Assembly: GCA_003427395.1 (NCBI GenBank)
Contig: BFEA01000551.1
Span: forward strand, 149,096-173,348
Reading direction: 5' to 3'
DNA length: 24,253 nt
Origin: Chara braunii
Taxonomy: Eukaryota; Streptophyta; Charophyceae; Charales; Characeae
How positions within the stretch are numbered: position 1 is the first letter of the stretch; each line of letters opens with the position of its first letter. The notes under the pieces are model-generated. The model was not told the origin of the DNA. It made no database searches and saw nothing but the letters and a program-made list of their open reading frames with translations. The translations under genes were made by a program, and so were the position numbers. This document shows, one piece after another, positions 1-9,075 of this stretch.

Positions 1-5
1 AAATA

Positions 6-8
<3 letters not shown>

Positions 9-45
<37 letters not shown>
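9..45. repeat. (TA)n microsatellite
   Basis: Uninterrupted alternating T and A over about 37 bases. Confidence 0.95.
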
Positions 46-48
<3 letters not shown>

Positions 49-153
49 CAAATAGAACTGCCCGGTAAACCGTAGGCAGAGAGGGAGAAGAGGACAACAA
101 ACGAGGGGCTGTGACAAACTGTTTCGTCGGAGTTTCACCGACTCATTATATAT

Positions 154-157
<4 letters not shown>

Positions 158-209
<52 letters not shown>
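158..209. repeat. (AG)n microsatellite at the outer-element edge
   Basis: About 26 AG units directly before the E1 LTR homology, which begins at 214. In the right-hand LTR copy the equivalent position reads TGATACATGT (10979-10988). The extreme 10 bases of the left LTR therefore appear to have been lost or overwritten by the repeat. Confidence 0.95.
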
Positions 210-213
<4 letters not shown>

Positions 214-349
214 CCAGTTGGGCAATGTATATGGCGCCAAGGATCCGAGTGATGAAAAGGACTCGAATGGACGATGCAGTGTCAGCAAAGCATCAACAAG
301 CAATGTACATCCAGATACACATGAAAATAGCATAATGTAGTGCAACGGA
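214..349 (-). repeat. E1 3' LTR, distal part (before the LINE L1 insertion)
   Basis: Matches 10989-11139 of the right LTR closely. A shared landmark is the stretch from about 250 to 349, ending in GCAACGGA. A short internal deletion near 233-236 is seen relative to the right copy. The match stops at 349, where LINE coding sequence begins, and resumes at 2371. Confidence 0.85.
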
Positions 350-1640
350 CACGCCTCGCAGGAGGATTACTGGATGTACCTCATCAAATCCTGGAGTGAG
401 ATCTTCCCAGCCAAGACGCGACGACCAACAAATGGGGAAGAAGTGCTAAGTCAACCGCTCTTCTGCAACCAATGGATCAAAAATCATGTTGATAAACCCT
501 GGACGCTAACGACCCAGGATGGGCGCTGGATTAAGTTGGTGGAGAAGGGCATCTGGAAAATCAGTCACATTTGGAACAGCCAACACAACCGATGGAAAAC
601 ATGTCCAGAGCTCCGGGATATGGTCGAGGGTTGCCATAAGCTTCAAGATAATCTCACGGCCCTCCTTCAATCAATTCCCCCAAAATGGTTGCAGATTCTA
701 CAAGCCCCCTCCAAATGGACAGCAGGAGAGTGGGCTACAGGAAGATGGGAAGTTATCCCGACAATAGCCCTATCTTTAGTCAAACGCATAGGTCTGGCAG
801 GAGAATGGGGGTCAATTCATAACATACAGCAACCGGGACAGACTATTAGCGTCGTCGCTAAGACAAGTGAAGCTAAAGCAACCGCCAGGACGTCAGCAGT
901 GAAGAAAGTGAGAGTGATTGAAGATGTAGAGTATAGAATCTTCAACCCCACGGAGGAGTTGCAAGACCTCGAATTCGACCCAGCGGAATGGGCATGGAAA
1001 ACTTCTTTTGCGCAAACAACGGTAGAATGCAAAACAAGTATCCTCGACTACACAACCAGGTTTGGATGCAAACTGCAGAGGCGATCAGTCAATACAAGTG
1101 ACACACTTCTAACAAGATGGCAGAAGCACGTTCCGAGTGGTTTAGGGACTGGGACTCAGATCTCATGGCAAGTCCCGTTAGCAATCAGAAACACCCGCAT
1201 CAGGTGTATGCAATGGCTCATCTACTATCACGCACTTCCAGTCAACAAGTGGCTGAACAGGCGGCGTTCACAAGGGATAGACAACCACGACATGACCTCT
1301 GTGCTATTTGTCAAGAGGGAGTCCCTGAAGACCTCCTTCACTGCTTGTTGTCCTGCTCAAAGGCGACCACGATTTGGAAGAAAACAGAATCATTGTGGGC
1401 TTCTCTAACAGAAACAACCCTGTCTAGCAACAACATCACAAGGTTAACGGGGCTGCAGGAACCAAACCTAACCACCCTGTGGCGAAGGACCTTCTTTAGA
1501 AGACTCCGACCCTTACTATTTGGATAATATGGGAAAAGAAGATGCAAGGAAACTATAGCTTCTCGATCTACATCAGAGCCAGAAGCTTGGCAGAACCTCC
1601 TTCAACTACTACAGGACGAATATCAAGCAGATTGAAATAA
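350..1640 (+). pseudogene. LINE ORF2 C-terminal fragment with zf-RVT domain, frameshifted
   Basis: This is the tail of a non-LTR retrotransposon reverse transcriptase polyprotein. The endonuclease and RT catalytic cores are missing because of 5' truncation. Reading is open from the junction through the Met at 374. The segment near 1190-1285 looks like the helix preceding the zinc-binding motif (a LPVNKWLNRR stretch). A frameshift near 1285-1295 moves the frame to the zinc-binding part. There Cys-x2-Cys (1300-1311) and His-x4-Cys follow with C-x2-C-x9-H-x4-C spacing (LCAICQEG, LLHCLLSC). A second frameshift near 1510 leads into TIWIIWEKK, typical of the LINE C-terminus, ending at the TAA at 1638-1640. 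At least two frameshifts make it a pseudogene. The domain assignment is from family knowledge and was not checked by search. Confidence 0.8.
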
Positions 1641-2370
1641 ATTGGCGAAGCTCATAAAATTAGACCCAACAAGGCAACAAGAAATTGTCGACAAGTAAAA
1701 AAAGAAAGACTGGGTGAAGGAAAGCTAGGAGACATTAAAGGCAATACTCCAAGGTGACTCTGGAAAATTGCAGGGACCCAACAGCGAGATCAACAGGAAG
1801 AGACAGAAAACCTGATTTCAGTAGTTCAGGACCAATCACAGGTAGTTAACTTGGGATTGGTATGAAAGGAAGGACACTTCAAGAGGGACATGAACGAAAA
1901 TAGGATAGAATTATCCCCCTGTTAGATCACTACAGGTTTTACCTTTTGGACTACAAATTGTTATAGCAAAGTAACATTAGAATGGAGGGTTTAGGGTTTA
2001 GAATCTAAACAGAAATCAGACGAAGGGTTTTTAAAAGTTTTCTTCAGGAGTTCATATGTATTCCGATAAGCTCTGGTAAAACACACTTAGCTGACAGTTT
2101 CAGCAATGAGAGGAGTACAACTGGGATCATAGGGATCGGTATTGGACATAGTACAGGCTAGCTTATGCAGGGGTGAGGGGTGGTATATCCTTCCTGAGTG
2201 AAGTAATCAATGCCGCCGTCTCGGTCCTCCCAACCATAATGGGGAGGAGCGTGTGTGTGTCACTCATGTATCTCTTTTTCGAGTTGCCGGGGGAAAGGAA
2301 CCGAACTGTTGCTCCCCAGAATGACAGGAGCCAGAACCACAAGGTTCTGTTAAAAAAAAAACAAAAAAAA
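1641..2370 (+). other. L1 3' untranslated region and poly-A tail
   Basis: No coding signal is visible after the ORF2 stop. The region contains two telomere-type units (GGGTTTAGGGTTTAG, 1987-2001) and ends with an A10-C-A8 tail at 2352-2370, followed at once by E1 LTR sequence. This supports + orientation and target-primed insertion. Confidence 0.75.
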
Positions 2371-2400
2371 GGAAAACTCAAAGATACGACCTGACCTGTC

Positions 2401-2534
2401 AGATACTGACGCGACATCCCATCATGCACCACACATGTGAGAGAGGGACGAGGGACCGCATACATGGAAGATACTGACGCGACATCCCATCATGCACCAC
2501 ACGTGAGAGAGGGACGAGGGACCGCATACATGGA
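2401..2534. repeat. 68-bp tandem duplication inside the left LTR
   Basis: Unit 1 is 2401-2468 and unit 2 is 2469-2534. Both begin AGATACTGACGCGACATCCC, and unit 2 lacks two bases in ACATGTG. The right LTR has a single copy (11167 onward), so the duplication arose after integration of E1. Confidence 0.9.
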
Positions 2535-2745
2535 AGAAAGGTCCCTCCTTGCACACGCACATGTGGGAGATACCACGGATGAGAGAGGGGGGGAGAGGTA
2601 AGACGAAGATGGAGGTGAGGGAGAAGACGAAGATCACGATAGCGAAGTCCAAAAATAGTCTCCCTGCGGAATGTCGAATCAGTGTCTGCCTCAAATTGTC
2701 AAATCAGATCCTGGGCACCATGCCCAATGTAACCTCTGCCTGTAA

Positions 2746-2812
2746 CCTCTCTCTCTCTCTCTGAAAAAAGAAGAAGAAGAAGAAGAAGAAGAAGAAGAAG
2801 AAGAAGAAGAAA
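2746..2812. repeat. (CT)n followed by (AAG)n microsatellite in the E1 LTR
   Basis: A short CT run is followed by about 15 AAG units (2767-2812). The same junction in the right LTR has a greatly expanded CT tract and a shorter, imperfect GAA tract, so the site is a variable microsatellite within the LTR. Confidence 0.9.
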
Positions 2813-3472
2813 GGAGGGAGAAGAGATGGAGGGTGAAACGAAGAAGAAGAACGTGTCGTCCTCCTTACTGTCTCACCCGCAGGTAACTGCCGCCATGTGC
2901 TAGCTGTCGCCGTGGTCCCTGTGCAGGTCACCAGTGTGGAGCGCCACTATGGTGCCTAGGTAAGTACCGCCGATGCAGGTATGGCCTCCGCCCCTCTGCC
3001 TACCTACGCCTCTACCTCTACCTTCAGTGTGGCGTTGAGTTTAGCAGCGCTGCTCCAGCAGCATGTCGCCCAAGAAGTGAGCTACTCGAACTGTGCGTCT
3101 GCCCGGCCCTGACCCAGCTATAAGTAGCGTTGGCCTGGCTGGTCTGCCTCTGTGCGTGTGCCCAAAAACGTGGGCCTACAGGGTCTGGGTCCCAACCGGA
3201 CGTCCAGACCTTGTACCTGGACAGGGGAGGACTGCCTCCGGGTGTACCTGGCCCAAGGCGCGGCCTTGGGAACTGCAGGTCCGAAACGACGCCTGAACAG
3301 ACAAAAATAGGACAGCAAACAAATGAATAAATGTTGCCTCGAATCGAATCCTGCGGCCTAAGGGCCAGCCGTGGGCCTCCGTGGCTTGCATCCGAAGGGT
3401 GTGTGGCCTGGGAAGCCCCAGCAACCATTGGGCCCCCAAAACGGGGCCCTTGCGCAGGCTCAGCATGCTACA

Positions 3473-3485
3473 CCCCCCCCTCCTT
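3473..3485 (-). promoter_or_regulatory. E1 polypurine tract (plus-strand primer site)
   Basis: On the minus strand the sequence reads AAGGAGGGGGGGG and directly abuts the TG start of the 3' LTR. This is the position and composition expected for the RNase-H-resistant primer of plus-strand DNA synthesis. It independently fixes E1 as minus-strand and the LTR boundary at 3472. Confidence 0.85.
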
Positions 3486-3491
3486 ATGAAG

Positions 3492-4858
3492 TTAAGCGGG
3501 GTCGAGGGCGAAGTTGACAATCTGATGGTGGAACCTGGACGCGAGTACGGCGTGGAGCCGAAGGTACCGGCTTGCCTTGCGTTCGCAACGTCCAAGGACG
3601 TCGGGGGCTGCCGCCTGAAGTTCCGCACAGGTCAACCAATGGTCAGCGTTATGGCTGCAATACGAAAAATATACTAAGTACTCAGTCGTCTTGTTGCCGT
3701 AGTGTCGCTGGGAGATGATGTCACCGACCTTCTGAAAACCGTCCATGGAGGGCAGGTCTTGCGATCGTCGCCCGGGAAAGTCGTCATGCTCCGCTGAAAC
3801 GAACAGATCTAACTTAGAACAATGAAAAACCCGGTACACGGGCATGTGGGCGGGCACCTGAATGATAAATGAAGGCCCTTCGAGTGCGTCCCCAGCGGGT
3901 GCCACAATGCGCCAAGGCCCCATCCATTTCGGAAGGAGCTTGCGGGAGATATCCTCTTCGAGGCTGAATTCAGCAGCGGAAACCCAAATGAGGTCGCCGG
4001 CGCAGAATGGACAAGGAAGACGCTGGCAATTGGCCTGTTGACTCATGCGTTGCTGCGTCTTCGACATCCGGTTGCGTGCCTTGACAAGAAACTCTTGCAT
4101 CCGGCAAACGAAGACAAGGTGGTCGTCGCTCTCGATCGCCCGTGGAATGATCATGTTCAACGGAGAAGTGACCGGCGAGCCATGTTCGAACTCAAAGGGC
4201 GACATCCCGATACCCGGATGAATGGACGAGTTATATGCCAACTCGACATTCAGCAGCCACTCAACCCAATCCTTTTGGTCGGGACGGATCAGAGTGTGAA
4301 GAAGAACCTGTGTGGTTTGATATGCCCTTTCCGTTTGGCCATCGGTTTGTGGGTGGCGAGACGAACTTGGCTTGAGAGATGAGCCCCATCGTTTGATGAG
4401 CGACAACCAAAACTTGGATATGAACTGAGTGTCGTCGTCGCAAACGATCTCCTTGGGGTAACCCTTGGTACGAATCCAACCGGCGTAAAGAACCTCGGCC
4501 TACTCCGGTGCCTTGGCGTGACAGCAGTAAGGCAAAAACATGGCAAACTTGATGAGTCGATAGACCACTGTGAGAATCCCATCCACACCGGTCTTGTGCT
4601 TGAGGAACGCCCGGTGATGTCCATGGCAATCACTTCCCTTCGTCTTAAGGGGACTGGTAATGGTCGCAAGTCGCCGAACCGACGATGATTGCGGGATTTG
4701 CAACATCGGCAAACCTCGCATGACTCGCAATAGCGTGTGACATCGCCGAGAAGGTCGGGCCAATAAAAGCGCTCGTGAAGTCGGCCTATCATACGATTGA
4801 CTCCGAAGTGTCCAGTGGCAGGAGTGACGTGGAACTCGCCAAGAAGCCACATACGCAA
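3492..4858 (-). pseudogene. E1 integrase with chromodomain, broken
   Basis: This is the Ty3/gypsy integrase, which joins element cDNA to chromatin. The N-terminal zinc finger is clear near 4840-4715 (EFHVTPATGHFG, then CESCEVC). The first catalytic Asp lies in VIAMDITG (codon 4621-4619). A frameshift near 4615 and an in-frame TAG (4502-4500) follow. The second Asp is in CDDDTQF (4439-4431). The catalytic Glu is in HPQTDGQTER (codon 4331-4329). All three DDE residues are thus visible, but not in one frame. A 304-codon open stretch (4406-3492) continues through a GPY/F-like module (KWMGPWRI) to a chromodomain-like tail (about 3737-3597) with EYLVYFSY and DHWLTCAEL. The stop at 3494-3492 lies seven bases before the polypurine tract. 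Confidence 0.85.
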
Positions 4859-5607
4859 GTGTTTTTACGGCGTTAGGATTATTCATCGGGCAATGGTGCA
4901 AAACGACGTTAAACTGGACGATGAATGTCATCCAATGGGCAATGTTGCTGTTCATTGTGTCCTGGGTCTTGTAAAAGACCAACGGATTGTTTTCCGTTAC
5001 CCATTGGAATTGACATTGACCGAAAACAAATACCGCCACCGCTTAAGCGCGTGTACAAAGACCAATAACTACTCCTTTCGTGTGTTGTCAATCGAGTGCA
5101 CCTTCTTACTAAAATACTTGACTAGGTGCCTGTCTACGCCATCGTGTTGCTCGAGGACGACACCAATGCCATAGCCGAATGCATCGGTAGTGACGTGCGT
5201 TGGCAAAAGTGGGTCGTAAATGCGCAAAACCTTCGAGGATAGCCAGGCAGCTTTGAGGGCCAAAAACGAAGCTCGTGCATCGTCGCCGAATGAGTCGTGA
5301 TCTTCAAATAGCATTTGATAAAGCGTTGATAGTAGCCGGCTAGGTCGAGAAACGAAAGGACATTCGTGACATCCTTCGGCTCCTGCCACTCTTGGATGGC
5401 TTGAATCTTGTCCGACAATGGACTAATGCCCTCCGGTGTGACAAAGTGGCTCAAATACTCCAACTCTTGACGCACGAATTCGCACTTGTCGCGGTTGGCT
5501 TTGCACTTGGCGCGACGGAGAGTCTCCAACACCTGTCGAAAGTTCTCGAGGTGATCCCCCAAGGTCTGGCTATAGGCGACAACGTCTTTGAAGTAGACCA
5601 GCATAAA
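4859..5607 (-). pseudogene. E1 RT connection and RNase H domain, broken
   Basis: This follows the RT on the minus strand. The RT thumb/connection is open at 5604-5134 and includes NRDKCEF, LEYLSHFVTPEGI and LAGYYQRFI. A frameshift follows. The first RNase H strand is then seen in the frame 5389-5069, with the catalytic Asp in THVTTDAFGYGIG (codon 5185-5183) and VKYFSKK. The frame ends with TAG at 5071-5069. A third frame (5039-4860) continues with TENNPLVFYKTQDT and NIAHWMTFIVQF, the C-terminal part of gypsy RNase H. The fragments occur in correct order but need at least two frame changes, so no functional protein is expected. Confidence 0.8.
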
Positions 5608-6238
5608 TCAGTCCAACATCGCGCGAAACTCGTTGGTCATAGCCGCTTGAAAAGTCATCGGGGCATTGGTGAGGCCAAAAGGCATGACAACCCACTCAAA
5701 ATGCCCGTAGCGCATCTTAAACGCGGACTTGTAGCAATCTTGCGGGCGTATCGAAATCTGATGATAGCCCGACTTCAAATCCAACTTCGAGAAATACTTC
5801 TCGCCACCCAAACGCTCAAGAAGATTGTTGATACGAGGACGAGGCCCCGCATTCTTGACGGTTTGTGCGTTCCGCTTGCGATAGTCAATGCATAGGCAAA
5901 ATTCCTTGTTCTTCTTCCGTACGACGAGAACCGGCGCACCATAAGGTGAGCTACGAGGGCAGATCCAGCCCTCGCCAACAAGTCATCGAGTTTTGTGGAG
6001 AGAACCGCTCTTCCTCGCTCATGCGATAGATGCATTCTTTCGGCGGCATGGCACCTGCGTCAAGAATGATCTCATTGGAGATCGGCCAATCCGGCACCAC
6101 ACCGGTAGGAAACTCGAAGACGTCGGCAAACTCAACAAGCAACCGCACCATGAGGGTGTCCGAAGACAGGTCCGTGGGTGAAGATTCGGTCGTCGTGACG
6201 GTTCGAAGAAAACATAGGCTGATCTCTTCGGTCTGCTC
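5608..6238 (-). pseudogene. E1 reverse transcriptase, palm and fingers, broken active site
   Basis: The N-terminal part is open from 6238 to about 5990 (MVRLLVEFADVFEF, then MPPKECIYRMSEEE), the usual gypsy RT entry. After a frameshift near 6000-5945 the palm is open from about 5943 to 5610. It shows CLCIDYRK, motif A KLDLKSGYHQ (Asp codon 5781-5779), FKMRYGHFEW and motif B MPFGLTNAPMTFQ. A TGA (5610-5608) precedes motif C. There the YxDD signature reads YFKD (5595-5584), so the first of its two Asp residues is Lys. Loss of that residue should abolish polymerase activity. The upstream stop is TAA at 6241-6239. Confidence 0.85.
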
Positions 6239-6799
6239 TTAAGCATAAGTGGCCCGAAAGGACTTGGCTGTCACAACTGGGCACCGGATCGAAGGGTGCA
6301 GCAGAGGGATGGTACACAGCACCTCGGCGCCAAAGGTGTCATGAACGGTAAGCGTCCGCCGATGGAAGTTGACTGTGTGGTCTGCACTTGCGAGCCAAGG
6401 CATCCCCAAAATAATGTCGAAGTTCGTGTCCAAGACGTCAAACTTAACCGGTTCGCATGCATGGGGTGCAAAATAAATCGGTCCGGCTTTGATTTAGCGA
6501 TTAAGAAGTTGTTGCTTCCGGCCGTCCGCCATCTTGACCGCCATAGGATGCGACTTCCTTCGAATTTGTGCGACAAGGTCGGCCCTTTGTGTAAAGGACT
6601 GACTCATGAAATTGTGAGTCGCGCTGCTATCCAGCAAAGCACTGCAGGGCGCTTGTCCAACTTGGATGCGGGCGTAAAGGAGCGGTGTGTTGTTATCATC
6701 GTACCGCTGCGTGCGAAACTCGCGGGTCACCTTGGTAATTAATATATGCAAGGAGGTCCACGGCAACTTCGTCATCTGCCGTCGAAGTTGCTGGTGCAT
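6239..6799 (-). pseudogene. E1 retropepsin-like protease, active site altered
   Basis: This is an aspartic protease of the gag-pol polyprotein. The active-site loop is ALLDSSATHNF (Asp codon 6631-6629), where the family has D-[ST]-G-A. The Gly is Ser here, which is expected to be inactivating. The frame 6799-6494 stops, and a frame change leads to 6433-6239. That second stretch contains the second family landmark, FDIILGMPWLA, followed by TVNFHRRTLTV. It ends with TAA at 6241-6239, directly in frame with the RT entry. The order and spacing fit protease placed between gag and RT. Confidence 0.8.
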
Positions 6800-7189
6800 A
6801 AAAGGCTAAGTATGTGTGAAGATGGGTGCATAATGTTCGCATTGCGGTCCCGGTAAGCAGCCTGTGGAAGGGACAAGAAGCCATGCGAAATCCTCAGACG
6901 TCGACGGGTCCAAGACCTCTATATTGAACTCGCGCGCCGAATCCCTTGAAGAACCACTTGAAGACGATGAATTGTCGCTGCTTCCGAACGGAGAAGAAAC
7001 CGCACACACCTTTTCCTTGAGCTTGAGAACCCAGCGATGGAATGAGTCGGGCAGCATAGTCCTTGTAAGAATAAAAGAGGGGACTTTCGACTTCCGCGTG
7101 TGCCTTGGAATTAAGGGAGGTTGCTCGTGATGCAACTGGTTCCAAAGGCGTCGAGAGCGCAGCCGCATCACTTTCGGCGGTGCTCATTT
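6800..7189 (-). pseudogene. E1 gag-protease linker, frame unclear
   Basis: Two frames are open here on the minus strand (7171-6806 and 7322-6894). Neither has a domain I recognise. The first is Ser-rich near its middle (SSDNSSSSSGSS), consistent with a low-complexity linker between nucleocapsid and protease. I cannot decide which frame was used. Confidence 0.45.
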
Positions 7190-8625
7190 TCACAGAAGGG
7201 ACTTTCCCTTGGCCTTTGTGGGACAGCTGACCGTTTCGTCTAGGTCGTTGTTGCACCATAAACAATAACGGTATCTCGTGCAGATCTTGTACATGCCCTC
7301 CGAGAGACCATAATGAAGCCAAGGTTCTTGAGCTGTTGCGTCGGGCCTGAGGTTTGAAGAGGTGTTAGTCTTCGATTTGCCGCGTCCTCGACCTTTGGCG
7401 GGCCGGCCACCATCCCGGGCGGCTGCTAATCTGTCTCCCTCGTCTGATGGAGCAGCCTCTTTTGAAGGATTGGTCAGCGTTGTCGCTGCGACCACGGCCA
7501 CTTTCGGCCGATGCTGATCTCTGCCTTGACTGGCAAAAGATGAACGGTCAGCATTGCAGGCCTCTGTGTTCGTCACAACTATCTGCGAGGCCTTGTTGAA
7601 GAGTTCCTCACTTGTGATGAGAGTCTCCACGACTTGCATCAATGCGTTGTGCAACGTTGGGCACGACCTCGTGACGAAAAAGTGCTTGATGCCCGAAAAG
7701 AGCTTGATGCCCGAAAAGATGAGCGGCAAGTCGGGCATGGATGCCAAGCGTTGGTACTCCGTGATCCAGTCCGCGCTTGGCAATGTGTTCTTGTGGAACT
7801 TTTGGAGTTCTCCATCGCTTGAAGCTCAGGCGGCTCCACTTGGACGCGATTCTGCCATGTTGCGTTGAGATCCTTCCAACCGATCTTCGTGTGCAGCTTG
7901 GAGACTGTGCACTTGTGCGTGGACAACATGTTATCCAGCCACGCTTGGCACGCGCCTCCCGACCAGTGATATAAATATGCGTGTCGGTTGGGGTCGCTGG
8001 TCTTGTGGATGTCCAGTACGAGTTCAAACTGGCGCCACCAAGGAATAGGCTCGGTCTTTGTTGTATCGCAGAGGATCGGGAGGCCATCGAACTTTGGTAT
8101 CCGCTCGGGTGGCAACGAGGTAGGGGTGGCGGCTACTGTGCCAATCTGCTGTACGAGTTACACGGCTGGTCAACTATGCTACCGTCTTCTTGTGGTCATC
8201 GACCGCGTCGTCGAGGCAGTGGATGTCCTCCTGTTGTGCAATGCAGGTAGCCAGGAGGTCCGTGAAGCAGGAAAGCAAAAGCAAGAGATTGAGTCCGTTG
8301 CTGCTGATTTCCCCGCTTTCTACATCCGTCTGCCATTCCCTGGCAGCTCGAGTAGTTCTCTCTCCTCCTTGAATACCTTCTCGCGTCGTAGTCTGCGTTC
8401 CTCATCGGCAACCTTTGCTGCTGCTTCGTCGTGCTTCCGGCGCTGTTCCTCCACAAGCTGATGTTGTTGCTCTGCCTCCTCCTCCTCCTTTTTCCTTGCT
8501 ACGGTTGCCGCATCTGCCGTCTTCTTCCATTCAGTTAGTTGGTCCAACATGCGGGCCTTGTAGGCTCCTCAGTCTCTCCTTGCGGAGTCCATGTCGCCCG
8601 TCTGTGAGCGGGTGACTGCTGCCAT
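7190..8625 (-). pseudogene. E1 gag (capsid and nucleocapsid), broken
   Basis: This is the structural protein of the retrotransposon particle. The likely start is the ATG at 8625-8623, in frame with what follows except for a TGA at codon 19 (8571-8569). The N-terminal part (8550-8320) is Glu/Lys/Arg-rich and coiled-coil-like. Another frame (8115 to about 7790) carries the capsid-like region with KFDGLPILCDT, WWRQFELVLD and YHWSGGACQAWLDN. A further frameshift near 7785 leads to 7783-7190, which has a basic, Gly-rich stretch (RPAKGRGRGKSK). That frame also has a knuckle-like CLWCNNDLDETVSC (7264-7223) without the expected His. At least two frameshifts and two stops are present. The neighbour order (gag before protease) supports the call. 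Confidence 0.75.
7684..7719. repeat. 18-bp perfect tandem duplication in E1 gag
   Basis: GCTTGATGCCCGAAAAGA occurs at 7684-7701 and again at 7702-7719. It keeps the minus-strand reading frame and repeats a FSGIK segment in the gag protein. Confidence 0.9.
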
Positions 8626-9075
8626 ACACTGCAGGAACGGGTGGCAGAGGCTAACGTGGCACTAGTTGCTGCTAACGTGGGACTGATTGGCTGCTGACGT
8701 GGCTTGCTGACGTGACCTGCTAAACTGGCAACTCACCAATGCCATGGCAGTGTGAAGCAGAAGACAGGTGGGAGGAGAGAGGAGTAGAAGAGAGACACAA
8801 CAGCATAGATGGGGTGGGTGAACTAGCATTTCCCCACTCCCATGGGGTCACACTGATCGCCCAGATAAGGAGCCACTAATCAATTTTGAAAAGTTCGAAC
8901 TTTGCTTAAATAATAATAATTTCAAAAACATAAAATAAATTGATGAAATCGCAAGTTCGAAATTGAAATAATAAAAAAATATATTGAATTTCAAACTGCA
9001 AATAATCAAAGAAACGAATGAAAAAGGATAATTGAACTGCAAAAAAAAAAAACCGCAAGTTCAGGTAATTCCGAA
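8626..9075 (-). other. E1 leader, gag-proximal part
   Basis: No gene is visible. The part next to gag (8626-8870) is GC-balanced and carries four ACGTG-core repeats. From about 8875 to 9062 it becomes strongly AT-rich, with runs such as A12 at 9041-9052. It ends at the LINE L2 insertion. The AT-rich character resumes at 10429, as expected if one leader was split. Confidence 0.6.
8650..8715. promoter_or_regulatory. Four ACGTG-core repeats (bZIP-type motif cluster)
   Basis: GCTAACGTGG occurs at 8650-8659 and 8671-8680, GCTGACGTGG at 8693-8702, and GCTGACGTGA at 8706-8715. The ACGTG core, and TGACGTGGC in the third copy, is the known binding core of plant bZIP factors. It lies just upstream of the gag start on the minus strand. 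Function is inference. Confidence 0.4.

Larger units (their letters stand above)
1..213. other. Left flank of the outer element, mostly simple repeats
   Basis: This is the only sequence left of the E1 LTR. It holds a (TA)n run, about 110 bases of ordinary sequence, and an (AG)n run that abuts the LTR. No gene is visible. The short ORF reading Arg-Glu repeats is only the translation of the (AG)n tract. A small inverted repeat GTCGG/CCGAC lies near 127-142. Whether this is unique host DNA or another older repeat cannot be told from the window. Confidence 0.6.
350..2370 (+). mobile_element. L1: 5'-truncated LINE inserted in the E1 3' LTR
   Basis: The right LTR copy runs without interruption through GCGCAACGGAAAACTCAAAG (11131-11150). 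In the left copy the same sequence is split after CGGA (349) and resumes with GGAAAACTC at 2371. The 2021 bp between contain the C-terminal part of a LINE ORF2, a 3' untranslated region, and an A-rich tail (2352-2370) ending exactly at the junction. The ORF is already open at the left junction, as expected for 5' truncation. Only GGA (347-349 and 2371-2373) is shared at the two edges, so the target duplication is very short or absent. Confidence 0.85.
2371..3472 (-). repeat. E1 3' LTR, main part
   Basis: Co-linear with 11137-12326 plus 24168-24179 of the right LTR. On the minus strand the LTR begins TGTAGCATGCTGAGCC at 3472 (canonical TG start), immediately after the polypurine tract. The right copy begins TGTTACATGCTGAGCC at 24179. 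Differences include a 68-bp tandem duplication present only here, a shorter CT/GAA tract, and scattered substitutions (about 18 in a hand-aligned 200 bases around 2550-2750). ORFs across this region appear on both strands in several frames and are judged non-coding. Confidence 0.85.

Noticed and set aside
111-335. Short ORF with a long Arg-Glu repeat
   Set aside because: It is the translation of the (AG)n microsatellite plus E1 LTR sequence, with no independent coding evidence.
3024-3428. Overlapping ORFs on both strands at 3024-3677 and 11990-12414
   Set aside because: They lie in the E1 LTRs, occur in several frames and both strands, and have no recognisable domain.
8460-8550. Host gene with a coiled-coil product on the minus strand
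   Set aside because: It is in frame with the start at 8625 and directly upstream of the capsid-like segment, so it is better explained as the gag N-terminus of E1.
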